Assembly (NCBI GenBank): GCA_022410635.1
Contig: JAJVDF010000358.1
Coordinates: forward strand, 637,620 to 701,619
Length of the DNA stretch: 64,000 nt
Source of the DNA: Tretioscincus oriximinensis
Lineage: Eukaryota > Chordata > Lepidosauria > Squamata > Gymnophthalmidae
Direction of reading: 5' to 3'
A program made the translations under genes and the position numbers. Shown here piece after piece: positions 1 to 10,900 of this stretch. Position 1 is the stretch's first letter; each line of letters begins with the position of its first letter. The notes beneath the pieces are model-generated. The model saw only the letters and a list, made by a program, of their open reading frames with translations, was not told where the DNA came from and made no database searches.

Positions 1-334
1 AATCCAGCCAAAAACACTGAGTGCGAGTTCTGAAAAGACTGAAGCATGTGGCCTTCCAGTGCATTAGGAGACGCAGAGGCATGGTTTCCTTGGCCTCAAA
101 AGTATTCATTAACTGGCTCTAAAATGGTTATGATTCACTGTTTAAGTACATGAGTTAAGGGGCTGAGCTGGCAGCTGTTTTGTTTTGCTTTTTAACATGT
201 TCTGACCAAGATGCTCTCTGCCAGGAACAGAGGGCAGGCCCAGCTGATGTGAACACAATTGAGCAAGCTAGCTATAGTGATGTATATCTTGATTATTAAT
301 TCATTTATATTTATACCTCATCCTATACNTGAAG

Positions 335-630
335 AAGGAGAAGTGGGTTCTTATACCCCGCTTTTTCTCACCTTTCAAAAGGACTCAAAGCGGCTTACAA
401 GGGTTTTTGCCCGAAGGCTGACATTCTATCTTCCCCACCAGGCTGTGGTGGTTCCCATGTATCTACTTGCAGTCATTTGCAAATTCTTGCAATTCTTGCT
501 TTCGAATAGCTGGGTTGGCTAGAGCTACAGGCTAGTGGAAGATGCTCAGCCCTCCCCACGTCTGACACAGGGCTTCGAAACCCCATCTCCCAGATGAGAG
601 ACCATTTTCTTAGCAGCTGAGCCTGCTCAG
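335..630 (-). mobile_element. tRNA-derived SINE (family B)
   Basis: Read on the minus strand this matches the repeat also seen at 1535, 2052, 29764, 34921, 40860 and 44046. It has a tRNA-like head (reads as an internal B-box remnant before the conserved 'GTGTCGG' block), a middle part ending in 'GCTGTTTGAAAGCAAG', and a 3' end reading 'AAAAGCGGGGTATAAGAACC'. The copy is near full length. It is non-coding and has no host role that I can see. Confidence 0.75.
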
Positions 631-689
631 GGCGGNCAACAATAAAAACAATGGGACGATTGGTGTTCAAGATATTACTCTTATAAAGA

Positions 690-1400
690 CACACGGTTAC
701 GAGAGACGGAACTGAAAATATTCTCTAAATGGTACCACACTCCGTGCCAACTGGCTCATATTTCCGGAGTGTCACCACTGTGTTGGCATGGCTGCCAAAT
801 GAGAGGCACATACATTCATATGTGGGCTGGATGCCCACTGGTTAATCAATTTCGCCAATGAATTTACGCAGAAATGTATAAGGTTATAAACATTAATATA
901 CCCAACACGGAGGAAGGTTGGATGTTTGCTATTCTTGACCCTCTTATGGTCGGATNGGAAGAAAAAGTATTTATAGAGACAGCAATATTGGCAGGGCATT
1001 TAGTGATCACTAGAGGGTGGAAAGATCACAAGAAATGGACAACAGACTCTTGGTGGAGCTATATGATAGAATTTTTACTTTTTGATGTGCTAAGAGATAA
1101 AAGGTTACAATATCTGGGACAACAGGCTTCCCCTCACTGGACTATTAAGTGGAAAAAACTCATCGCTTATGCCGAAAATATAGCCGCACACATGTTATTA
1201 AAAGAAGCAATCCTAATGATCAAGGAGCAAAGGTTTATGGGTTGAATTACTTGTTCCGGCTGAGGGAGGGAGGGGGGGATATCATGGTATGTATGTCTTT
1301 TTCTGTTTTTGTTGTTTTCTCTATCTTGTTATTTTGTGTTATGTAATGTGTCATGTTTTGTTAATATGAAAAAATAAAAAAATAAAAATAAAAAAATAAT
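690..1400 (+). mobile_element. L1-type LINE, ORF2 C-terminal fragment with poly(A)-rich tail
   Basis: Translation gives the L1 ORF2 tail: a 'KWYHTP' start, a degraded Cys/His block ('CWHGCQMRGTYIHMWAGCP'), then a stop-free 123-codon stretch at 874-1245 with the aliphatic and Trp pattern of the L1 C-terminus. An A-rich tail with AATAAA units follows at 1365-1405. It is 5' truncated and has in-frame stops, so it is dead. Pieces of an L2-type tail lie on both sides (about 625-653 and 1400-1475), so this L1 may have landed inside an older LINE fragment. Confidence 0.75.
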
Positions 1401-1534
1401 ACAAAACTGACATTAAAAACAATATAAAACAGTATCTAAAAGTGGGAAGAGAAATAACATTTCACAGAACAATATGTGAAAATTAAACTATAGTTTATTT
1501 CATAATTCATTAGAAAATGAAGAATTTGGCATTT

Positions 1535-1800
1535 TAACCCCATTCTCGGTTTACAAAGCAGCTTACACGGTTAATTTTCACCCAAAGGCTTACATCTATA
1601 TTCCCCACCAGATTAGTTGTGGTACTAATTAATCTACTTGAAATGTANATTGCAAATCTACTTTCTTTTGAATGGCTGAATTGGCTAAAACTGAGGCCAG
1701 TAGAGGGCGCTCACTCCTCCCCATGGCTGACAAGGGCTTCTAGAGTTGATTTCTCCCATGAAAGACCGTCTCTTAACGTCTGCCCCATTCATGCCTCATC
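1535..1800 (-). mobile_element. tRNA-derived SINE (family B), diverged
   Basis: Same family as 335-630, minus orientation. It is recognisable from the AAGCAGCTTACA block at its 3' end, the antisense 'CCAGTAGAGGGCGCTCA' segment and the head region. It has more substitutions than the 34921 copy. Confidence 0.65.
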
Positions 1801-2051
1801 AGGTATTCTATTTAAAATGTCAGAATGGTACTGCAAAAAAAAATGAAACAAAAATACATTTTAATTTAAACAGATATGGTAAAACATTTAAAAATATAGC
1901 AGTGGATTTATTACTAAATGGTATGAGGGTATAAACATAGACAGAGCAAGGGCCTAATTTAGCAAAATTGGTACTTTTATCAGGTTGGGAAAATTTCCGT
2001 TGGCACAGTTAACATCACAAAAGATGTTATTTAGTGATTGTCAGATGCATT

Positions 2052-2325
2052 TCTGAGGCACAGTGGTGCAGAGGTTAAGGGCAACTGTGTTTCAATAGAG
2101 AGATTGGAGTTCCAGGCCTCATGTCTGCCGTGAAGAGGAATGAGCTCCCTCTACTGACCTCAGTTTCAGCCAACTTAGCTGTTTGAAAGCGATAAACTGC
2201 AAGAAATCATCACAATGTGGCAGGGAAGATAGCTGTAAGCCTTCAGGGGGGAATAGTTTGTAAGCCTCTCTCCATGTGGGTGAGAAGGTGAGGATATAAA
2301 AACCTAATTCTTCTCCTTCGATTCC
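2052..2325 (+). mobile_element. tRNA-derived SINE (family B)
   Basis: Plus-strand copy with a tRNA-like A-box region ('GTGGTGCAGAGGTTAAG'), a weak B box around 2110, and the family 3' part ending in GGATATAAAAACC. It is close to full length. Confidence 0.75.
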
Positions 2326-2620
2326 TCCTTCATAGTGTAGAGTTTTGCTTCATAGGAACAGATGTTATTTTTGCTGGTGTCTTGATACCATCCTTGAATA
2401 CCATAATTGGAGCAATGGGCAATTCTATACCAGGCAGTATTCCAAACCAGCAAGTGTTCTAAGAACCTTCCTTCTGCATGCTGGTGTTTTCTAAGGAAAA
2501 TCCTGAGTGGGAAATGCGGCTCCNAGTATATTTATTGACCTGTATACCAATCAGTACAGGATCGCCTATAGATGATGGTGGAAAACATAGCAGTTAGTCG
2601 TCCTACTTCCCTGCCTAGTA
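2326..2620. other. Unassigned intergenic stretch
   Basis: I see no gene, splice signal or repeat family that I recognise here. Confidence 0.5.
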
Positions 2621-2621
2621 G

Positions 2622-2750
2622 ATTTCAAAGAAATAGTGTTAGTCTGGGTTCAGCAAATCTAGGAAGTAGGTCCTATAGCATCTTGGAGACTACTAAGAAA
2701 AAAAAATAGGCAGCAAGAATTTTCGCAAGTAACCACTTCTTCAAATGCCT
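2622..2750 (-). mobile_element. Penelope-like/hammerhead-motif repeat, diverged copy
   Basis: On the minus strand the order is a TTTGAAGAAG hairpin ending in GCGAAAA, then TTAGTAGTCTCCAAGATGC, then CAGACTAACACTATTTC. This is the block order of the much better kept element at 6636-6844. The classification as Penelope-like is inferred. Confidence 0.55.
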
Positions 2751-3115
2751 TATAAATGGTGATGGTGTTCCACGATAGCAGCTCTTCCATATTTTTATAG
2801 GCAGTGACTTCTCCTGGGAGTAATTTCCTGTTGAACTAATGTGTCCACCCTTCCATGAAGGTCACCATTTTTGGAATTTCTTCTTTCTCCTAAGTTTTTG
2901 TTTGTTTGTTTTGAAATGCTTCTTTATCTCAGTTGAGCAATTTCTTCCCTGTCTAAATACTTAGTAATAGCATCAGGTGTGGCCTGTGAAAGCAGGAAAC
3001 AAATCCTCTCTTTACTGGATTCTTGGCTGGTCTTTCACTTGCTGGGTCTCAAGTTGTTTTCGGTGTTGCCTTTTGAGTTGTTCTTTGCCTAAATATAGAG
3101 GCAGTTATAGAAGTT

Positions 3116-3204
3116 ATCCAACACAATGAATCCTGCATTGAGCAGGGGGTTGGACCCAATAACCCTGGAGATCTCTTCCAACTCTATGATACTATAAGAC
3201 AGAA
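3116..3204 (+). mobile_element. CR1 LINE 3' end
   Basis: Carries the typical CR1 terminal block ('AATGAATCCTGCATTGAG', 'GGGGGTTGGACCCAAT') and ends in 'CAACTCTATGATACTATA'. It is a heavily 5'-truncated copy, same subfamily as the one at 12885-13425. Confidence 0.8.
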
Positions 3205-4420
3205 GAGCTGGGCTAGTTACATGCCAGCAGAACACCATAAACTGTTTTAGTTTGCAAAGATAGCCAGGGCTCTGGACCAGAGACCACCATCGTCTAAATT
3301 ACTTGGTTGAATTGCACATTAAAAATGGCTTAAACCATCATCTTGCATATAAAAAATGTTTCTGTGGGCAGGATGCAGATTGGCTAAAGAGGCTTCCACC
3401 CAGGGCTACTCACAGTGCAGGCTGGGAACTGTAGTCGGCAGGCCAGGGCCCCATGCAGGCTGGGCAGAAGAGCCTTCTCGCTGCTTGGACTATACTTTCC
3501 AGCAACCAGCATAGCAATAGCTCTGTTTCACCTTTTTCACGTTTGGGGTGCTGCTTCTGTTGCCAGCTTCGTGGAGTTTACTGGGCATCCAAGCTTTTAT
3601 AATGCTTGCCATTGTGAAAACATGGCATAGAAAAGCTGACAGAAACACAACTTAAAACCAGAAAACAAAATTACATCAGGAATTAAGCCGGTAGCTTGTT
3701 ATTGCTATTAAGATTTTAAGATTTGTTGGAAACAGCGATGTGTAGCTCCAGATTATTTGAGTTGCCTCCAGAGCTAGGAACATATTGATAATGCAGCCTA
3801 AAACGTAAGTTCATGTATGATGAGATATCTATTATTATTAGGTTTCAGCAGATACAAACCNTTGAAGAAGATTATGTCGAAAATCTCCTAAATTATAACG
3901 CGTGAAGGTTGTTCCAGCTTCAACTACATCATTCACCTATGTCTAGTTTGGCTGCTACAGCATCCTCTAATCTTCTACATCTACCTACTAGTATATGAGA
4001 TACTTACCTCCGTCCTTAGAAGATCACCCTACAGATATGAACTTGTACATGATTTTTAGTTATGTAATGTTGGTGAGCTGTCCAAAGATATAGATGGTCT
4101 TTACTCGGGACTGAATATGTAATACAGACTCCTAGGGGTTGGACTATTTTTACCTGCTATACGTATGTATGTCTGTTAGCATGGTGGAATAAACTGCACA
4201 CTTATTATATACAAGTATTTACACTCTGTCACATTATGATGTGACATATGTTATTATATACCCAATTGTTTGTGGATACAGTGTTGAATATAGATAGCTT
4301 GTTATTGTTTACATCTGGCCCCTGCCCTGTCTATATGCTGAGATCTGGCGGAAAGGCCTTTCTTGCTGTCCCAGCATGAACTCATGGCAATCAGAATGCG
4401 TAAGAAGGACAGGACAGGAA
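3205..4420. other. Unassigned 3' flank of RBP
   Basis: No coding exon is recognised. A GC-richer patch at about 3395-3560 reads like an old degraded repeat ('GGGAACTGTAGTC', 'GGACTATACTTTCCAGCA'). The rest is AT-rich unique-looking sequence. Confidence 0.5.
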
Positions 4421-4427
4421 AGTTCTT

Positions 4428-4487
4428 TTTATTGATCAAATGACTGAAAGAAGAACCAAGAGACTTTTTAATTGGCCTTGATTTATT
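4428..4487 (-). terminator. Candidate RBP polyadenylation signals
   Basis: AATAAA occurs on the minus strand at 4487-4482 and again at 4433-4428, about 200 and 255 bases past the RBP stop codon. Either would give a short 3' UTR, as expected for a small secreted-protein mRNA. Only the hexamers are seen; the cleavage site is inferred. Confidence 0.45.
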
Positions 4488-4687
4488 TTTAATATTGATT
4501 GATGCTCTCTTTTGTCTGCCATACTGTCTCTTTCTGGATTTTAAAATTATTCAACCATTGATTGTGTTTGCTCAAGCATAATTTTTGTGGTTGATAATTA
4601 CTCCGAAAGGTATTTTTTTTATAGCTAAAGGCAGGAGGTATGTTATCTTAAGAAATAACTGCATCTCCATTTAACAAGCCTTCGTAA

Positions 4688-4954
4688 TTAGTAGGTCTCC
4701 ATCCATTCATCTTCTGGTTCCTTTCTTTCTTTTCCTCGCTTCATCTTGAGACGACAATATCGTTCTTCTTCCCTGTTATAGCTGCTGCTGCTGCTACTGC
4801 TACTGCTGCTGCTACTGCTGGAGAATTTATCTTCCATGAGCTTCACTGCCTTGGCATCCATCTCGTCCATCTGGAGGCAAAGGCAGGGCGAGTTGCTTAC
4901 TGTCAGAGACCTTCCCCACATATTCTCACACATGTCAGTCCCACTGGCATACAT
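4688..4954 (-). CDS. RBP: RBP coding exon 5 (C-terminus)
   Basis: Starts after a polypyrimidine acceptor (CTCTCTCTGACTCCTAG) in phase 0 and ends at TAA (4690-4688). It encodes residues 162-249: the last folate-receptor-like block (MYASGTDMC to CLCLQM), a linker, Ser206-219, an acidic patch (YNREEE), Cys228 and a basic-then-acidic end (KRGKERKEPEDE). The Asn of the bird N-G-T sequon is Ser here (S165). The C-terminal 20 residues are unlike the bird sequence as I recall it. Confidence 0.9.
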   Translation of the reverse strand: MYASGTDMCENMWGRSLTVSNSPCLCLQMDEMDAKAVKLMEDKFSSSSSSSSSSSSSSYNREEERYCRLKMKRGKERKEPEDEWMETY

Positions 4955-7900
4955 CTAGGAGTCAGAGAGAGAAATGTAGTCAATAGCCAGCAACTGAGGA
5001 AGAAGAAAAAATACATTCTTTCTTATGGACCATATATATTTCTGTGTATTCANGATATGGCTTCTGGTGCCTGCTAAAACATATCTATTTATACTTTTAT
5101 CCTGCCCAAACCCAAAGGTCTCAGGGCAGCCAACCAACAGATGCCCTGTGAAGTAGGNGGGTCTCAGAGAGTTCTAAAGCTGTGATTAGCCCAAGATTTC
5201 CCAGGTGGCTTCCTTAAGGAATGTGGAACCAAACTTGGAGACCACCAGTTAAGAATCCAGCACTCTAATCACTACAACAAACTGGGCTTGACTTATATAC
5301 CTCTTCACTCAGACTTTTGGTCCTGTTTGCACAGGCTTCCAAAATGCACCATAGGGCTCCATTACAGCACATCTAATGTGTTTAAATGGTGTAACATTTA
5401 CTATCAATTGTCCATATACTAAGGAATCACATCCTATGTTTTTCAATGCCAGATTTTTGTGCAAGAGGGTAATTACACAGATATCAGGCATTGGGGATTG
5501 AGGATTGTATTTGTCTCTGGGCAGGATTTGGAACTTGGGAAGCGATCAGAAGGGGTGGGAACTGTGTAGAGGGCTGGAGAGGAGGAAATGTTGGGATCCT
5601 CAGACTGAGGCTGGAAGAATAAATATGNGGGCCCCCAAACTCCTGTTTTGTCAGAAGGAAAAGAAACCAAACTCAATCCAAACTCCATCATGTTTATCCA
5701 AAACAGTTTTAAAGCCTGCTGTCAGAATGGAATCCATGTTGTTAGTTTCAGTTTTGCTGAGTTACAGATGATCCATAATATTTAGGGAAATGGATGAACC
5801 CACCACGGGGTAGAAGGCATTTTTAGTAAGTTTAAGTCAACTCCTGTTGACTATCTAGAAGCAGGCATAGAGTTTTCTTGCTAGCAATAAATTGCCTCCT
5901 ATAGAAATTGTTACAGATTGAGCCTAGGGCCTTGTGAATGCAAGGCAGATGTTTTGTCCATGTTTGAATGTCTAAAAGACTTTAAACTTTTGATCTAGAG
6001 AGATATGATTTCCAAAGTGAAAACAGAAGGTGAGTGGATGATAAGAACTAAGGCCCTGGTCAACTTTTCGTTTTAATCCTCTCCTATACCATTTATGTAA
6101 TACTTTGCTCCCAGTTTCTTGCATTTGATTGTTCTTATTTTCCTTTCACATTAATTTGCTCCTTATTTCTTCCACACTTACATTAATATTCATATGCCAT
6201 ACATTTCTTCTTTCACCTCTTCCTTTACCATTATTAAATTCTTTATACAGTCTGCCTGTGATTTCCTTCTCCTTGTTAATTACCCTCCTTATTATGTTTT
6301 TCTTCCTCCTAATAGATCTTTTTATTAGATCTGTGTCTGTTTTCATCCCTATCGCCTGTAACTGGNTTATCTTCCCTATCCATTGTTCTATTATTTCTCT
6401 GTCAACTGGATTTCCATCCACCCCATACATCTGCTCTACTTTTTCNCTACTCTTCTCCTTTAACTTCCTTAAAGCTCTACTCATATTTCATTATTTTTAC
6501 TAATTATCCAAAAGGACGTCAATTAGGAAGCTTCTTCCACTAATTTTGCTTTCCATTTCTTCTAATCTCTCTNTTCTATTCCACTCCCTAAATAATATTT
6601 CAGATTATGTAGCTTCATTTACCTGCTTTTCCAGCAAAGGGGCTAGCAGCACTTTGAGACTAACTTGAGAAAAGTGGTTGGCATAAGCTTTCGTAGACAG
6701 GTCTACTTCTTCAGATGCATCTGAAGAAGTAGACCTGTCTACGAAAGCTTATGCCAACCACTTTTCNCAAGTTAGTCTCAAAGTGCTGCTAGCCCCTTTG
6801 CTGGACTTTCTGCTAGACTAACACGGCTATTTCTCTGAAATTGACTGCTTTTCCAGCTCNCCCCAATTCATATTTCCATATTGTATTTCTATAAATCCTT
6901 GTAACTGAAAGGCTTGCTAGTCCCCATCCTCCTTCCTTTTCTCATTCTATCACCTATTTCTTTTTTAACCTCTATCTTTTATCCTCTGTAATCCATTTGC
7001 CTATTTTTTTATTCCAAGCCATTAATATTTTCCTGAAGAATGAGCTTAATCTGATTTCTTTTCCCCCTGGACTAAATCACATTTTTCCAGCTGAAGATGA
7101 TCTGAATAAGGTTATGTGTGACAATTGCCTAAATAAATAAAAAAGAGCTATTGTGAATCTAATTTTCTCAAGCAGAGATAGTTTTCCCTCTCAAAAGCCA
7201 TCCAATTTTCTTTGATACAACTTCTGAGGTAACTGAGCAATTAATTTGTCTCTTTACATTATATGTACGGTATTTGGCTAATTCAGATTGTGTATATACC
7301 TTAGGTAGGCTGACCAGATGACCCCTTTTTGGGTGGTGGGTTTGAAAACCCATTTTAGGGGTGCCTCCCAGTTTTTTCTGAGGAAAANAAATTCAGAACA
7401 AAAAAAAATTCAAACAAAAACATTTTTTGAAAAACATTTCCTCAGAAAAAACTGAGAGGCACCCAAAACTGGGTTTTCACCCCCCCCCCCCAAAGGGATC
7501 ATCTGCTCTGCCTACCTCAGGGCAAGTTGGAAAAAGTTCAAAAGTTTTTTGAAAAATATTTGGATGCATTTATGGAAGTCAGGGTAGTAAATGGTTCTAG
7601 ACCTAAGTAGACCTGATAATTGCATGACTGCCTTTGCAACTGGTGTTGGTTTGTGTCTTCAGGTGAATCACTGTTCATTCTGGACATGCCTGTCTGTGAC
7701 TGCGAGTGCTTCCAGATGTGAGGTAAGCCTCCAACTTTCACAGTGCTGCATAAGGAGGACATATACTGTTTATGACTTTCCCTATGCAATGTCATAAGAA
7801 CCCCATTTATTTGTGTATTTGGTATGCAGCATATGATTTTGACTCAATGGAAATGAGAACCAGCCAAGCATGTGAAGCACAGCAGAAGAAGGGGATGGGT

Positions 7901-10900
7901 GCTTGTCTGACAACCAGCCCACAAAATTCGCCTGCTAGAAACTTCCTGGGTTTCCAGCAGTCCATTTTTATGGGCTGGTTGCCAGACATGTACATAAGCT
8001 CCTATTTACAGTGGGCATCTGTGTGGTCCTGTTTATTTTCTTTGTTGCCTCTCACTATCTAGCGGCAGGGTGGAAAAAGTCAAGCTGAGAGCAGTAAGTC
8101 AAACANAATTTTGTAGGTCTCCTCTTTCAGTATCTTCTCCTGTCAAACGTCACCTTTAAATTCCAAAAAAAGGATTGCTTGGCTATCATTTTGGAATGAT
8201 AATTCAAAAATATTGTTAAGGAGAATTATTTCACTTGCTGTAATTCATGACTGGGCAGCATTATGATGAAAAATGCAACACAATTAAATTAATTTTCAAT
8301 TGCACTGTTATTGAAAAGTACATGGTAAAATCTGCTAACGGATACTTGAGGGCACTAATAGCTGGATTCCTTTTTCTTGCTCAATTACTGATGTTAAATC
8401 AATGTTTTCTCTGTTAGGGAGCCAGAGGGGACCCACATGCTTCTGAATCTAACACAGCCGGCTTTTCTAGCAGATGTTTCTTCAGCAAGGCAGAAACAAG
8501 ATACCTTACCTCATGATAGGGGATGCATTCGTTCTTACAGTGGTTCTCTTTCTTTTCATCAATTTCCCAATCTGTCAACCAGTTCTTGACACAAGTGAGG
8601 TCATTTTTACAGGCATCGTACCTGCAAAGTTTAATAATGACACATAGCACACATGATTTGTGGCAGATCTCATAATAATGTAACAGATTACAATATTCTA
8701 AGGGGACCAAGTCTAGCAGTGGCTATAAATATGGATGCCTTGATGTTTCTGGGTTCGAATTGGTGAAAATTTTGCCTTCTCTTTCTGCCTGAGAATACAC
8801 AGGTGCAATTGATGAGCGACTGCGTGAGACAGAATGCCCATCTGNTTGGGCTGTGGTCTGATTCAGCAATTCTCTCTTTTTTCCCCTCACATGCTTGGCC
8901 AGCTTCTGTCTATTTGTAAGAGCAATGAATGATAATGAGAGAAGAATGCAGACAGAGGTAAGGAAGTGCTATTATGTGTGACATATCCGATATTTTCCTG
9001 AGAAAATTGTGAATTTTAGACTATGGCTGGGGGCAGTCCTGGGGCTGAAGTTGAAATAGGAGAAGCAGTCCTAGCTATTCTTATGCATTCTCCCTCCATT
9101 GCTTGCTGTATGTCACACCTGGAGTTCTCTTCATCGTCGTCGTCATCATCGTACATAAAGAACAAAAAGGATGAAACAAGATGCCTTGATGTTCCCATAG
9201 TTCTGGGAACAAGAACTAACTGCTATTTGCACAAAGTAAATATCCAATTGCAATTTGGCAGTGTTGACTCTGACACATTAGTCATTCCACTGCATGTATG
9301 ATGGTCCAACCTTTCAATGTCACGTACTGTCAACACAAGGNTTTTGGACTCTCTTTTTCTGAATGATGTTCCAGGTCAGACATTTCTAGGTCAATACAAA
9401 ACTGGAAAGACTGAAAGAAAAAGCTGGACGCATGATTTCAATTTCTTAAGGGAGAACAAGATTGAGTGATTTCCTTTCCAACCTTCACAACAAGCAGAAT
9501 AAAGTCTCTTAATCAGTCTCAAGCTCAATGAAGAAAGGAGTACATCCCCTTAATGCCTTTTACATGACTAACTAAAGGGATACACATAAAGCTGTCCCTC
9601 CCTCCTGTAGCTTTTCTCTCTCTCAAAATACTGTTTTGCTGGCTATAATTCTTAACCATAATCATCAGATTTAACTAAGGATAAATTATATAGTAGAAAA
9701 TGCTTCATGTATGGTAGAACTGTTTACTTCAGCTTCAGAAAAATTGATGGTAAGTCTGATAGATGGAAAATTGGTTAGAATTTTGCATCTTTAACAGCAG
9801 TTACATAGAAGAGACTTCAAAAAGTATAAAATGTAAGCTACAATACAGAATTATTATATTTTGTTAAAAGAGCAGAACTCTTCTTTTTTGCCTCATCATC
9901 CTACTGGAAACCAATCTTCCAGATTAGATTAGAAAAATTTACTTACAAGTTTTTATTGGCTTTGGTCTAGAGTGTCATTTCCACCTAGAGGTCATCTAAA
10001 CTGGCCTCTGATGTGCAGAAAATGGCCTCTTATGATACACTGAACACATGATCCTTGTCTGTTCCCATGTTCAATTAGTATGCTGCCATCCTTTTTGGAA
10101 GAGTGTTTCCAGGACTCAACTAGCTAAAGTACCATTAACAACCATACTAACTCAAAAGATCAGGAGTTCAAGACCTCATTAGGGTAGAATTCTAGAGGTG
10201 TTACGGTATCTGATGAGCTGCAATAATGGAGCTGATTTCAGGGGTTGGACTGATTAGCTTTGGTTGGCAGCCAACCGAAGAGAAGGACAACAACAACTCT
10301 GATTTCAAACCTGGGCACTACACTTTACCTAAAAATTCCATTGTGCAGACATGAAAGGGCAAGTTCAACATCACCTGATTTGGCAAATCTTGCAAAACTT
10401 TGGGACAATATGTAAAAGTTCATTGGCTCACAGAGAATGCTTGGGAAACTAGGAAGGCTCACAGAGAATGCTGAAGATTGTAGTGGGGGTGGGAGTTCAG
10501 CATTGGGGCTCATCATGTGATGAGATTGCTAAGCAATGCGTCAAAACAGCATGGAAGTCTTAAGGTACGTGGGGGCAGGTGGCGAAGTGTTTTGAAAGAA
10601 ATAACAAGGCACACAATGTTGTAGGGAAGCTCCCTTTATGTGCAAATTNAATACATAAATCAGCCTGGAAAATTATCTCCATTTTCCTGACATATTTGGA
10701 GTCTCCGTAAGAATGTGATCAGACATATTTTAAGGAGATTTCTTATGAGTGAATTTGAGTCTAAAATGACAGACATTTCCCCCTTCCTTCACTTTTGCAC
10801 TGTGTTTTGAAGTTTGAGAAAGGTTTCCTTTTCAACATTCAAGGTTTCAAAATGCTGAAGGTGTCTCTTTTTAAAGCCAGATTGAGTAGGACCTGCATAT

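Larger units (their letters stand above)
4955..8509 (-). other. RBP intron 4
   Basis: Runs from donor GTAAGG (after 8510) to the acceptor before 4954. It holds a SINE (5083-5288), an L1-like fragment cut by a palindromic element (6129-7090), an inverted-repeat element (7313-7517) and an 85-nt hairpin (7904-7988). The stretches 5290-6128, 7518-7900 and 7990-8509 show nothing I recognise. Confidence 0.75.

Noticed and set aside
4688..4873. Possible intron border inside RBP exon 5 (CCTTTGCCTCCAG before ATGGACGAG)
   Set aside because: It looks like an acceptor, but the protein reads straight through (CLCLQM) exactly as in bird RBP, so it is coding sequence.
6129..6503. Plus-strand hydrophobic 124-codon frame
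   Set aside because: It is the antisense of a Lys/Glu-rich LINE-like frame and has no independent support.
8414..8710. 98-codon frame around RBP exon 4
   Set aside because: Only 8510-8621 is exon. The flanking codons are intron, since the donor and acceptor agree in phase with neighbouring exons.
9016..9198. Poly-Asp/poly-Ser frames at 9128-9150
   Set aside because: They are both readings of a short trinucleotide microsatellite in an intron.
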